A program made the position numbers and the translations under genes. A stretch of 64,000 bases of DNA from positions 3,218,461 through 3,282,460 of the forward strand of contig CM069593.1 of NCBI GenBank assembly GCA_035771175.1, read 5' to 3'. The notes under the pieces were generated by a model that saw only the letters and a program-made list of their open reading frames with translations, had not been told where the DNA came from and did not search any database. Source of the stretch: Paratinospora sagittata. Lineage: Eukaryota; Streptophyta; Magnoliopsida; Ranunculales; Menispermaceae. This document shows, in pieces, positions 37,407 through 48,861 of this stretch (position 1 is the first letter of the stretch; the number at the start of each line of letters is the position of its first letter).

Positions 37407-40400
37407 AGGGGGGGGGGGAGGGTAGGGAAAAGGAGGAAGATTTACTGATCTCATTGCCCTACCCAACACTACAATTTTATTAGCATGAAAAAAAAAACAA
37501 CTTTGATGCAAGAACTGTATCTTCAGTTCATTATTTCTTGCAACCATTAATGAGAATACCAAATAAAATAATAGTAGGAGAGGGAGAGGGAGGGAGGGGA
37601 AGGGGGGCACAACAGTAGAAAGGAATAGTAAGAATATGACAACTATCAACTGAGTCTCCTCAGTAAACATTAGTCTACTAATCTAGTATTAGCAACCTTA
37701 GCTCAAGGAGAAACTAGCATTTGTACCTGAAATCCTGAGAAAGTCTTGCACTGCATTCCTGAAGCAAGAAGAACCAACCGACTTTCATGTGTGTAAACAT
37801 ACCAACTCACATTTAATCTCTTTGTCTCCACCATGCGGAGTGCTCTCAATCCAGGTTCATAAATGAACAAGTCCAGTCCACTGTGATTCAACTTAATATC
37901 ACATTAATAAAATTCTGCATGATTAAAGAACGAATCTAACAGAGACCCAGGACCAAATCACACCAATTATTTAAGATGAAAGAAGGAAAGTGTAATACAG
38001 TATTGTAAATAGAAGCACATTTATGCAAGTTTATACCAATACCAATACCAAATGACTCTTGCATGCTATATACTCAATGGCTTTAGGAAATCTATCAAAG
38101 AATTTCTCCTATACCCAATTTTATATATCGTTTGACTTAAATTAGCATAAGAGATTTGTAATTCCATGTAGATTCAAGTTGACATGGTTGGAAATTCTTT
38201 CCTTCAAAGGCAAAATAAACATGTAGTGTCTACATTTGGTTTTAAAATATGCTGAGGGCCATACATCTATGCTCCAAACATTAGAAAAAAAAGATTACAC
38301 CTCAGAGTAAAAATAAGTTGGGCTGGCTTTAGGGACAAAAGGAGGGAAGTTGCTGGTTTAGGGGGCAGATCAAATGCATTGATGTCACACCCTCGATTTT
38401 GGCCCAATGTAATGACTAAATTACCCGACTAAGACCCAAGGCATGATGCAGCCTTAAACCTTCTCACAAGTATAAACAAAGTAGACAATTCCCTTCTTTC
38501 GAAGTTGAAACATTAAGTTTGGTAAACACAGAAATGCTCATTAAATTGACTTGAAAGATTTGTTCACAAAATTCGAGAACTGAAATATAGATTTTGAAAA
38601 AATCTTTTCTTTTCTCAGTTCCAAAAGTTTCGTGCAAAAGTCTATTTTTAAATAAAAATCACTCAAGGGTGGAAACCACATACATACAAAACAAATTTAC
38701 ACATTACTGTAACTTACACCAATATCACAGGCAGTCCAAGTTAGTGATACTACTTCAGTATTTTGTGAATTCCTGGTCATACACACATTAGATAAGTCTC
38801 AAACCTGGACCATCCAAAACTAGACTCCGATACCTTACTAATGAGTTCATAGCCAAATCAAATGTTGTTGGGGTTACTTACTATGATTTTTCAAAGTGTG
38901 AAGTTCTGCAAACCAACCACTTACAGCTTCTGGAATTTGCCTAATTAACTAGATTAATCACTCAGAGAAATAGGTCTATTCCTCTTAACACACATTCAAC
39001 ACATACCAAATTTGCAATTATATGATTCATATAAAAACATCATGGATAAATATTTAAACCTTTCTCGTGAATTTCAATAAAACATCTTAACAACATAATT
39101 TAAACTCCAAGTAAAGCTTATTAAAAACATGAACATTGTTCAAACAAACTACTACCACCAACTTCATCATCCGAATCCAACAATGCTTGCTCCTCTTAAA
39201 TCCAATCACAACTACAACCCTCAATGAGTCATATTACTTACAAGATTAGTTAGGACAAAGAGCTAAAAGAAACATTTTTTCATACAAGTAAATAATATAA
39301 AATTCATAACATGTGCGATGTGCGTTAAACATTGTTAATGTAAAAACACGTTTCAAACCATTATATTTATACTTTTATATGTGAAAAGTGTCTATTTATG
39401 TTTGTTTTCATCATTTATAATAGTAATTATGCATATTTTAACATCTATATAGAAATTCTTTAAACTTCTCTAAGTTGGTGAATTTTTACAATAATTCTCC
39501 AAGACTTCTCGAACTTCCCCGAATTAATTCCGATTTTTAAAGGTCGGAGTGTAGGGCAAAGTTGAAGTTTCGAACCTTGATTTTTTGAGCCATACATATA
39601 AGAAACAAGAAACACACTCAAATTACACTAACTACCATAGCAACATTCCAATTTTTTAGTTAAGTATTAACCAAGCATGCTGGCCAATTTCACTTTATGG
39701 GGACAACACATAACGGAGGAGTGACCTCTAAAAATATATAAGTATGATGATACGATTTCCTCTCTGGGGTAAGAAGCCTATCAACTAGTCTCTCTTGATG
39801 GAGATTTCCAAAAGGTGTATTTGTTACTATTCACATGTCTTCTTAAGTGAATACACTCATGTAACATATTCAAAGCACACTCACGTAACACATATCAACC
39901 AGCTTGAATCTCATAAACGTGGCATCATGCATTATTTATATCACATAAACATTCTCAACTTCATAATAATCAAGAATTCATGCTTCCAGATAATGGAGAT
40001 GCAACCATGCATTCAAGAATCATTGAAAGAACTCATATATGGATGCAAGAATAGATCTAAAACACGTGAATCATGATTTCTAACACATAAAAGCAATAAA
40101 AATGGTGAAAACGATTAAGAATCACTCCCACTTAGTCTACTTGATGCTGACCCCTTTATCTTTTGATCAAGCTAAATAGAGAGCTATTGGCAATGGTTGA
40201 AAAGAATATAGTAGAAAGGCATTCCCAGTTGTTCCAATCAATTTATCACCAAGTCCCATTCCATGAAGAATATAAAGGAAGGAGTACTAATTTATTTGAT
40301 CATAGAATTCTTTTGGATCGTCAATCGTCTTTATCTAAGCCTCTTTCTATTCTCAATTGCCTCATTTTAAATCTAGACATCATCCAATTCCAAAAAAAAT

Positions 40401-43400
40401 TATCTTCCAATGAGGGCACCTTGTCAGGAGATTGATTCTAACCAAGGTTCTTTGAACCTCCATAGCCTTAACTTTAGAGATAATCTTATTAGCATTTCCA
40501 GCAAAACTAAGTACCCTACGTTCTAAAATATCTTTGCCCCTTTCACCCATAATGTTGTTGTGATCAAAATACCAAATGTGTTGTTGCAGCCAGGATATTA
40601 GAACTCGTTGTGTGGAAGTCCTTGATAATTTTCTTAGAACACACACAAAGATCATTATTTACTTCATCACTTGATGTCTCAACAATGTTCAAAGAACTTC
40701 CAAGGAAAACTGTTGTTTGTAAGAGCTTAATTCCTTACCATGTTCTAGCAATTTCCTTTAGTTTATGTACCCTCTTTTAATTCTAATACAATTTTTAGTT
40801 TCTTATGAAAAAACTCTCTCCTCTAGTCTCCTACATATGCTATATTTCTGTTTCTCAATTGGTCTCTCCAACCCAATTCTCTTTCTCTTGCCAATAAAAA
40901 AACAATGGGAAGTCATCAGGATATGCCAAGAAGCAGCAGATTCTGAAGATTACCTCAAATGGAGGCTCACATTGCCTTCGTCTATTCCTTCTTTGTATTC
41001 TAACAACATCGTTGTAAAATTTTCTTTGGTGCTATTCTTTGTGTTTGCCACTACATGGAAGAAATCTAAATGGGAATTTCCTTTAACCATTTCACCTTTC
41101 ATTTGATTTTATCTTCAAGAAATATTCTCTTCTAACCACCTCCAAGAATTCATCCTTGCACTTCCCATACTCTATTGAAATTTCCCCCCCTCCTTATTTA
41201 GCCATATCAATTGTCAGAACCTGAATTCGACCCAGCATTACAACTAAAACACTCGACTGAAACCCAAGGTGTCATCTAGTGCTTTAGACCTTCTCACTTA
41301 AACATTTTCACAAGTATAAACCAAGTAGACAATTCCTGCTTTTAGAAGTTGACAACATTAATTTTGACAACACAATAATACTCATAAAATTGACTTAATG
41401 ATTTATTCAAAAAATCATTTTCATAAAATTCAAAAACTAATTTATGGATTTTGAAAATAAAAATCTCATCTTGGTTCAAAAGTTACAGCAAAGAAGCCAT
41501 TTTTTAAATAAAAATATTCAGGGATGAAAACCTCATCCATGTAAAACAGATTTACACATTGTGTTAACTTACACCAAGATCATAAGCAGTCCATATTAAA
41601 TGAACTGCTTCAGTATTTTGCAAATTCCCCATCAAACACACACATCAGACAAGTCTCAAACCTAGATCATTTGAAACTAGACTCCAATACCCTTCCAATG
41701 AGTCCTCACTCACCCAAATCAAAAGTCGTTGGAGTATTTACTATGATTTTAGTTTTTCACACTATGCGTGGTTCTACGAAACCCACCACTTACAACTTTG
41801 AGAATTTGCCTCATTGACTAGATTAATCACTAAGAGAATTTTTTTGTTAGTCTTCTTAACAGACGTTGAACACACTTAACAATGGTATGATTCATATAAA
41901 GCATCATGGATAAATATTTAAACCTTTCTCCTGTATTTCAAAAAAACATCTTAACAACAAAATTTAAACACGGAGTCAAGCTTATCAAAAACATGAACAT
42001 TGGTAAGACAAACTACTACCCTACTTCATCATATAAATCCACTTATGCTTACTCCTCTTAAATCTATTCATAAGTCTAGCCCTCAATGAGTCATTGTCTA
42101 CAAGATTAGTTATGACAGTGAGCTAAAAGCTAGTGGATCAACCAAATCCTTTTACAACATTTTTAGAGTCATATGTATAAGAAACAACAAGCACACTTAA
42201 ACATGCAAGTTGCATAGAGTATTAAATTAACATTTTAATGTTTTTAACCAAGCATGCTGGTCCAATTGCACTTTATGGGGATAATACGCAAAGGCAGAGT
42301 GATCTCTGAAAATATATAGGTCTTATGATAGGATTTTCCTCTCTTTGGTCAGAAGCCTATCAACAACCCATCAACTAGCAGTCGCTCTATGGAGACGTCC
42401 AACAAGTGTATTTATTATTATTCAAGTCTTCTTTAGTAAATACACTCATGCAACATGTTCAAAGCACACTCATGCAATACATATCAACAAGCTTGAATCT
42501 TATAAACATGGCATCATGCATTATTTACATTACATAAACATTCAACTTCATAACAATTAGGATTTCATACTCGTAGAATCTGGAGAGGCTACCATGCATT
42601 CAAGAATCATTGAAAGAACTCATATATAGATGCAAAAATATATCTAAAACATGTGAATCATGATTTCTAATGCGTAAAATCAATAAAAAAGTTGAAAACG
42701 CTATAGAATCACTTCACTTAGTCTACTTAATCTTCAATATGTGTATTATTTTGTGGATAGCAACTTCTACTTGTCATATTTCTTCTTTGGAAGTTTTGCA
42801 ACTTCTAGACTTGATTCTCCACTCTAATAGATGTCTTACACCATCAAAAGAGAGGTTTACTCTCCAACATATGTGATTGCACAAAATGAGAAAGAGAGAT
42901 GCGCAAAGGGGAGAGAAAAGAAAACTTTGGAGAGAAAAAAGGAGACACAAGGTTGACTCTATGGGGAGAGAGGGGGATGATGTTTTCTCCTTCATTTGGT
43001 GTGGGTGGGGGCTCAACTTTTCTTCTAGGGCTTTGTATTGTCAAATTAGCGTTGAATGAAGGATTAGTTAGGCTTTTATATTAAATAATGCACACAAGTA
43101 TGTTTAATGTAGTTTCAGGAAAAAGGGGAATTTGGGGATAATCTTAGGTGGCGTTTGCTTTGGGTGTGGGATGTGTGTGACGGATAGGGTATGTTATATG
43201 AGCTCAAAAAGCTTTCTCTTAATTGTATTTAAGTGTTAATTGGGCTCAAATTAAACCCATGGCCATGGGTTATGGGTTACGTATGCTATTTGACCCTAAT
43301 TTGGCACCGTATGCACTCGGGGTCTTATTTTTCTTATATTTGTTAACAAAACTGGGTGATTATGTATAGTTATGACATTTTTGCACGTTATGACATTTTT

Positions 43401-46400
43401 GCACATTTTCAATTTAAAACCTTTAAAAATACTTACTTTCAAGTTTCATGGATTTTGGACCTCATTTGCCTGTGTTGGTAAGTTAAACTTTTACCGAGGA
43501 AATGTTTTTAAGTGTTGTCCTAAATTTTCAATGTGCCACATGGCTTTATGCCCAATGTTCTCTAAAGGATTTTTATCATTATGATTTTGTTTATGAACTT
43601 AGATTTTCAATTAGAAGTCGCTCCAATCATTTTTGTACAAAGTTACCAAAATGCCTTACTAGTGAAATTCACCAATTAGACTAACAACCAGTCATCTATA
43701 AACTGATAGCCAATTAGAGAGGGTAATACAAACACTTGAAGACATTTAGGGCTCACGCCTTATATTTCAAGGGTAACTGGAGCAAATATTTGTACCTCTC
43801 AGAATTTGCATAGAGTACAATTACCATCCAGTATCAAAATGAAATCCCCTATTAGGCTCTATATGTCTGATTGTGAAGTGAAGATCACTGGTATGTTGGG
43901 TGGATCTGGAAGAAAGGGTCAGGACGGGAGCAAATTTGATACAAAAAACAACAAAAAAGATTCAACTGGTTCGAAAATAACTTTTAACGACCCAAAGTAG
44001 GTCAAAAAGTTAAATAGACAAAAGACATTGACCTTAGGAATTGAGTGGAGGAGATTAAGCTAACCTGAAGGTTAGTCCAAAAAAAGGCCTATGATGATTT
44101 GGTAAGGAGAATAAAGTTGTCACCGAGATTCATCAATCTGTTCGAAATACTCTAAAAGATAGGGAAAAATACCTACCAATTGGCCCTACCTTCCCAAGTA
44201 TCTTAGGTACATGATGTATGTAATGTGTTGGTGCTAAGGAAGTATGTGCTAGACCCATCACATCTCATTGATTAGAGAGATGTTCAACTCTAGGAAGGTG
44301 CGACATATGAGGAAGGACCAAAATAGGTTCTTGATTGGATGATTCAAGCATTAAGGACAAAACAAATTCCTCTACTAAGGTCTTGTGACAATACCGTGGA
44401 GTTGAAGAAACTACATGGGAATTAGAATCTGAAATTAGGAAGAGATACCTCCATTTGTTTAAGAAAAGTTGTGGAATACCTCACATCTCTTTGTTAGTCA
44501 TCATTTCATGCACAAACAAGCATTCATATACTTCCTAGTGCATATAACTTGGGTTACAATTTTGAGTGTACGTTATCATGGACTATTATGATGTTGCTAA
44601 CAAAACGTATTTTGCAGATAATGAGGACTCGTATGAATACTAAGCTTGAGATTTTAGTTGGTTGGACATTCAAGCAATTTAAATTTAAAGACGACATGAC
44701 ATACGCTAATGTACAAAGCTAAAGTGGATGGTAGGATCACCCAAAAAGAGTAGTAGTGTCAGGAATGGTGGGCGCACACAACCACCAAATAAGATGATTA
44801 TCATAGTGTACGAGAGTCCTTGATGACTTCCCATTTGTTTCGATTGGCAGGAGTAAGAGCATTGGGTTGAGAGACCAATTGAGAATCGATAGCACATGTA
44901 AGAGACCAAAGGAAAGATTTTTTTATAAGAAACTGAAAATTGTTATAGAATTAAAAGAGGATACATTAGCAAAAGCAAAACTGCTAGAACATGGTTAAGA
45001 ATTGAGCTACAAACAACATTATTCCTTGAAAGTTCATAGAACATTGTTGAGACATCAAGTAATGAAGTAAATTAATAATGATTTTTGCATGTGTTCTAAA
45101 AAACACTATTGATGACTTCCACACAAAGAGTTCTAATGATCCTGGCTAGAACAACACATTCACTTATTTGATCACAACAACATTAAAGGTGCAAGGTGGA
45201 AAGATGTTTTAGAACTTGGGCTAATTACTTTTGTTGGAAGTGCTTATATGAATATCTCTAAAGTTAAGGCATGGAGGTTCAGAGAACTTTGGATAGAATC
45301 AATCTATAGACGAGATACCCTCATTGGGACATGACAAAGTTCAGATGATGTCTAGATTTAAAATGAGTCTTTTGAGAAAAGTAAGAGGTTTAGGACAAAT
45401 GTATGATTTACCAAAATGATAGATGATTCAAAAGAATTTTATGATCAAGTAAATTAGCACTCCTCCCTTTATATTCTTCATGGTGGGACTTGGTGATAAA
45501 TTGATTGGATCAACTGGGAATGTAGAACTACTGCTGCATTCTTTTCAACCATTGTTAATAGCTCTCTAGTTAGCTTGATCAAAGATAAAGGGGTCAGCAT
45601 TAGGTGGACCACCTACCGTCCTTAGTGATCATTGTTATGAAGGACTTAAAAGAGTTATAGCCTATATGTGACTGAAAGCTACATTGGAACGGGGGAGTGC
45701 TACATGAAACTCAAGTGCTTCAGCACATGTAAGAAAGAATTGATGGAACAAGACAAAATCAAGAAGCAACAGAGGCCCTGCACTCAAGAACCTCCATCAT
45801 ACAATTGTGGCCAAAATTTATTGGGGTAAAAAACATCAAGACATAAAGATCCATAGAATATATACTCCATCTTTTAACCCATAGAGAGCAAGAAGATAAA
45901 ATCCATTGATCGAAAGAGACTAATTGATGCAGGATGCACGTCGATTATCTCTAATTAAATATTTAGGGATTGATTAGGAGTTTTTATTTTATTTTTTAAT
46001 TATTTGGATTTTCTTTTCTTTTTTTTTGAGTTGTTATTTAGTTAGGAAATGAGACTTGCACCCTCTAGACCTCTAGTGGAAAAAACATAATGCAAGAACT
46101 GATTATCAGATTCCTTTCAAGGTTTGCATATCAGTTCTACTCTAGGTTTCCATATTGCTGTTGTAACTGATGATACACTTACAACAATGAAAAGATCTGC
46201 CGTGAAAATTTTGTAAGGCAATTGTCACACTAAACCAACAAAAGAAAAAGTGAATAAGGAGGAAAATTTTTGTATGGCGGTTTAGAAGCCCAAATAGAAG
46301 AGGCAGTAAAAATGCTTACAATGACTTCGATTTAACTATACATTCAGGCCATCTACATATTAAATAGCACTCTAAATAGCAAAATGTAGTTAGAACTCTA

Positions 46401-47124
46401 TTAAACAAACAATGCATGAATGTAGGAAGAGGTAACAACCAAAAATCTGTAGAAACTGGAAAGTCATGCAGCAGCTATCTGAACATGCATTTTTTTCACC
46501 CAACAGATCCACAGTTCAAAAAGAAAAAAGAGCTAATCAGAAAAAGCAATCAGTCACTACCACACATTCAAATAGCTCTATAAAGAATACTGAGTTTAGG
46601 AATTTTTCGAGCACATACCTAGTTTTAATGAATACAACATCACAGGATGGACAATCTGTCCAGAAAAACCCCAGTATGCTCTCAGATTCTGTTCCACACC
46701 TTTGCATAAACATCTCCCCAGTTTCTCTATTCACAAACTGAATCTCATGGTTTGACCTTTGAATCCCTATAACCTTTCCATCAAGTGAATAATGAATTGA
46801 AAGCACAGGTCCTTCACCTATAGAATCAATACTAGGAGTGATACGAGGAAAATTTGGACCAATTTTCCATGCAAAAACCTGCAAAACCACACGCAGATCT
46901 GTCACTTAGCACAGTAAAAGATGTTGACATACTTAGCATTTCATGCGTCACATTACCTGATTAACTGTAGGGGAGAGTAGTAACTTATTTCCATCATCGT
47001 AGTATAAACCTTTTGATCCAGGAAGACTACATCTTAGGGGAGGATGTTGGATATAAACATGTGATAAAGCACCAGATCCACTAAAACCACCAGTAGGCTG
47101 AGAACTTGACGCCCTTCCAAACAT
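32696..47124 (-). CDS. RMC1: RMC1 (Mic1/C18orf8) homologue, 11 coding exons, with a frameshift in exon 6
   Basis: Homologue of Regulator of MON1-CCZ1, which in animals helps activate Rab7 on late endosomes/lysosomes; the plant role is inferred by homology. Exons: 46957-47124, 46619-46878, 37727-37880, 36833-36942, 36611-36698, 36063-36396, 35914-35988, 34860-35464, 34561-34669, 33512-33691, 32696-32872. All have GT-AG sites and matching phases; about 753 residues once the frame break is allowed for. The N-terminal half (LYYDDGNKLLLSPT, SESILGFFWTDCPSCDVVF, LNVSWYVYTHESRLVLLASG) is beta-propeller-like. Residues about 400-540 are a Ser-rich linker; the C-terminal Mic1 domain holds DMLRLLRLHHDYVLLLVQDG and ends NEMNTSIAA. 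In exon 6 the frame breaks near 36150: it meets TGA at 36142-36144, while YGDGWTFLVPDL continues one frame over. Either the allele is truncated at about residue 344 or the sequence has an error. Intron 2 is 8.7 kb of transposons. A possible AATAAA is at 32131-32136. Confidence 0.93.
33140..33307. mobile_element. MITE in RMC1 intron 10
   Basis: Inverted ends: ACATCCAAAGTGTATATCAC on the left, and ACATCCAAAGTATACATTCA read inward from the right; arms about 50 bp including ATTGCCTTGAAT. An inner unit (AATATATGATTCAAGGCAAT ... GGTGTATAAA) is present twice in tandem. Confidence 0.75.
37022..37460. repeat. Tandem segmental duplication in RMC1 intron 3
   Basis: Unit 1 (37022-37209) and unit 2 (37210-37460) both run from ATTGCAGCTACAGTACGTGG through GCATATCATG to GATTTACTGATCTCATTGCC. 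They differ by few substitutions and by expansion of the GA tract in unit 2. Confidence 0.9.
37341..37403. repeat. (AG)n microsatellite
   Basis: Long AG tract of about 63 bp within the second duplicated unit, followed by a G-run; unit 1 has only about 14 bp of it. Confidence 0.95.
38393..40141 (+). mobile_element. LTR-like copy A in RMC1 intron 2
   Basis: Starts TGTCACACCCTCGATTTTGG. Parallel to 41212-42726 along most of its length: GTATAAACxAAGTAGACAAT, CATGGATAAATATTTAAACC, TTCAAAGCACACTCA, and the end block CACTTAGTCTACTT. It contains a hAT-like insertion at 39282-39579 that copy B lacks. The match stops at 40141, where an inverted-repeat arm begins. Confidence 0.7.
39282..39579 (+). mobile_element. 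hAT-like non-autonomous repeat, copy 6, with empty site in copy B
   Basis: Ends AAGTTTCGAACCTTG at 39579. Flanks ATTTTTTC (39274-39281) and ATTTTTTG (39580-39587) are a near-perfect 8-bp duplication. LTR copy B has one ACATTTTTAGAGTCATA at the matching place (about 42161), an unfilled site. Confidence 0.7.
40143..40920. repeat. Inverted repeat, left arm (778 bp)
   Basis: Its reverse complement matches 44819-45601 along its length with moderate divergence. Shared blocks include AGAGAGCTATTxxCAATGGT, ATTTTAAATCTAGACATCAT and TTGATGTCTCAACAATGTTC. Content not recognised; no intact ORF. Confidence 0.85.
41212..43181 (+). mobile_element. LTR-like copy B in RMC1 intron 2
   Basis: Starts TGTCAGAACCTGAATTCGAC and is collinear with copy A to about 42726, then runs further (to about 43181 by my estimate, near GATGTGTGTGACGG). 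No target duplication or PBS could be fixed. Copies A and B may be the two LTRs of one element or independent insertions. Confidence 0.6.
43990..44490 (+). pseudogene. Ty3/gypsy integrase C-terminus and chromodomain, decayed
   Basis: Plus-strand reading with frameshifts and stops shows SPRFINLFEIL, YQLALP, VLRKYVLDPSHLID and VLDWMIQALRTKQIPLL, followed by ELESEIRKRYLHLFKKS-like residues. This is the typical order at the end of chromovirus Pol (integrase tail, chromodomain). Several stop codons; not functional. Confidence 0.75.
44819..45601. repeat. Inverted repeat, right arm (783 bp)
   Basis: Reverse-complement partner of 40143-40920; about 3.9 kb separates the arms. It begins TGATGACTTCCCATTTG and ends GATAAAGGGGTCAGCAT. 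Confidence 0.85.
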
Positions 47125-47405
47125 TTTTCCTTTTTAGTCTGATGTGTTAACTTCAATGATACAACGTTGTTGAAGTTAGTCTGCCCAATGTTTTTGAAAG
47201 AATTAGGCAAAATAGGAACAAAATTCCGCAACAGAAAGATATATGTGAAGGCTTAAGAAGCATTATTTTTCCCATGAAACAGCAATTGCCATTCAATATA
47301 GATATCATATTCTACACTCTTATCCAATCTTGTGTGAATATTAGGATAAACCTTTCAGAGTTCAAGTGAATACCTCTCCGAAGATTGAGAGCAGAAGATT
47401 CAATC

Positions 47406-47998
47406 TTACGCCTTTGCTCTCAGCTATTGAGCAGCAGAGAAAATTGTTGTCAACAAACTTTGATCAGAAAGAGATGAATGCAACAAAGCATTTCTTTCTA
47501 CAGAAACATAATATTTCTGTCTTTTATGGCATACCGTATTCTGCATGCATGCTCTTAGTGCAAGAAACTCCTTCAGACACATGTCACGTTCAACCTCGGG
47601 CACCTTTGCTGCGACGCAACTGCCATATTCCTTTGCCTGAAGAATTTGGTTTTATAATTGAAAATGAAGAAAATGTTAATCAGTTTTGCCAAAAAAAAAA
47701 TGGAACTTATGATCAAAGAGAAGTAACCATTTGAACAAAAATTAAACAGACCAATTTTATTTGCAAAGTAACAAGAGCATAATGCAGCAGAAAGTGACAA
47801 CAAAAGTACAAGAACTGCACATTTCCACCATATTTATTCCAGCTATCATGGCAAGCTGAGGCAATCATATGCCTGAAGTACAAGCAAAATCAATGAACAG
47901 GGACATTAACTTGGTCTAATTGAAGTTCATAGACTGACCTGGGTTGAACAATTGATCAAAATGCGCTTCAGTGTGGAAGTGGTGTTCCTCTCTTTCAT
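47406..47998 (-). CDS. 59-residue twin-CX9C protein (NDUFAF8-like), probable conserved upstream ORF of RMC1
   Basis: Three exons, 47939-47998, 47535-47636 and 47406-47423, all GT-AG, phase 0, give 59 codons plus TAA. The protein opens MKERNTTSTLKRILINCSTQ, the middle carries YGSCVAAKVPEVERDMC, and it ends NTLRAKA. Cys spacing is C-9-C (residues 17 and 27), 12 residues, then C-9-C (40 and 50), a helix-hairpin-helix twin CX9C fold oxidised by MIA40 in the mitochondrial intermembrane space. The spacing and the EYG-x-C / KEF-x-ALR-x-C pattern match NDUFAF8, a complex I assembly factor. No presequence, as usual for this class. The stop lies 281 bp upstream of the RMC1 ATG on the same strand. A donor (47373) just after the stop and acceptors (47139 or 47181) just before the RMC1 ATG suggest both ORFs are on one mRNA. 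I recall an Arabidopsis conserved-peptide uORF on the RMC1 homologue, consistent with this. It could instead be a separate close-packed gene. Confidence 0.85.
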
Positions 47999-48861
47999 TT
48001 TCAGATAACTGGAAAATCAATAGCCAATGACATAAATGCAAAGAGATAAATTTAAACCAGAACAGCAGATAGTATAAATAGAAGATGCCCATGAAGCAAT
48101 CGAAGTTTCAAGTTACAAAACCATAAATGTCCCCAACACAGCTTGCATGCAGCATGCAAGGGTAAACAAAGCACAAAGGAAAGGCACAATGCAAATGCTC
48201 CAACCACCAAAATTACAACAAACTACAAGAAGGCAATACAAGGTTGAACTTGGAGTTGTAAAAACATGATTAACAGCATTAAAAGCATATTTTTTTAAAC
48301 GGGTGAATAAAGATTTATGTTGATGTTCAAGAATCACAAGATTATAACACCTTGACAATACTAATCCATCCTATTAGAGTGTAGAGCAAATACTTTGATC
48401 ACTCATAAAATGCAGATTATAGAGACTAACTAGACGTCTGAATTGTTGTTACCACCAACCATTGAAGCATCACATTCCACAGATGCACAAATCATCTCAA
48501 GAGAGAAACCTCGCTCAAGCCACAACCCCGAAATCAAATTTACACGATCTGATAATAATTATAAAACAATTACAAGATTTTCACCCTATAACAGGATTTT
48601 CAGCGCAGATAATTAATGATCTAATGCCAAAAACAACAAAACATCTAGTAGCGCAAACTAATCACGATCAAATAAATCTCCCGTCACACACCACACCAAC
48701 AAAAGCTAATGAAATAATAATAATAATAGTAGTAATAGCAAAAACTAGGTCAATTAGACGATTTTCAATCTATCGAAGATCAGAGAACGGTTCCAGTAAT
48801 TGAAGAAACCCTAATTCGCGCAGAATTTAGGGTTCCAGTAATTCAAGGGCTGAAGAATTAC

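Noticed and set aside
37326..37670. 114-codon minus-strand open frame
   Set aside because: Made mostly of Ser/Leu and Pro runs from the AG tract and G-run inside RMC1 intron 3.
43372..43684. Plus-strand open frames after LTR copy B
   Set aside because: No similarity to gag or any host protein visible; lies within the transposon nest.
47366..47734. 122-codon plus-strand open reading frame
   Set aside because: It is antisense to the spliced twin-CX9C ORF, whose three exons, splice sites and cysteine spacing are far better supported.
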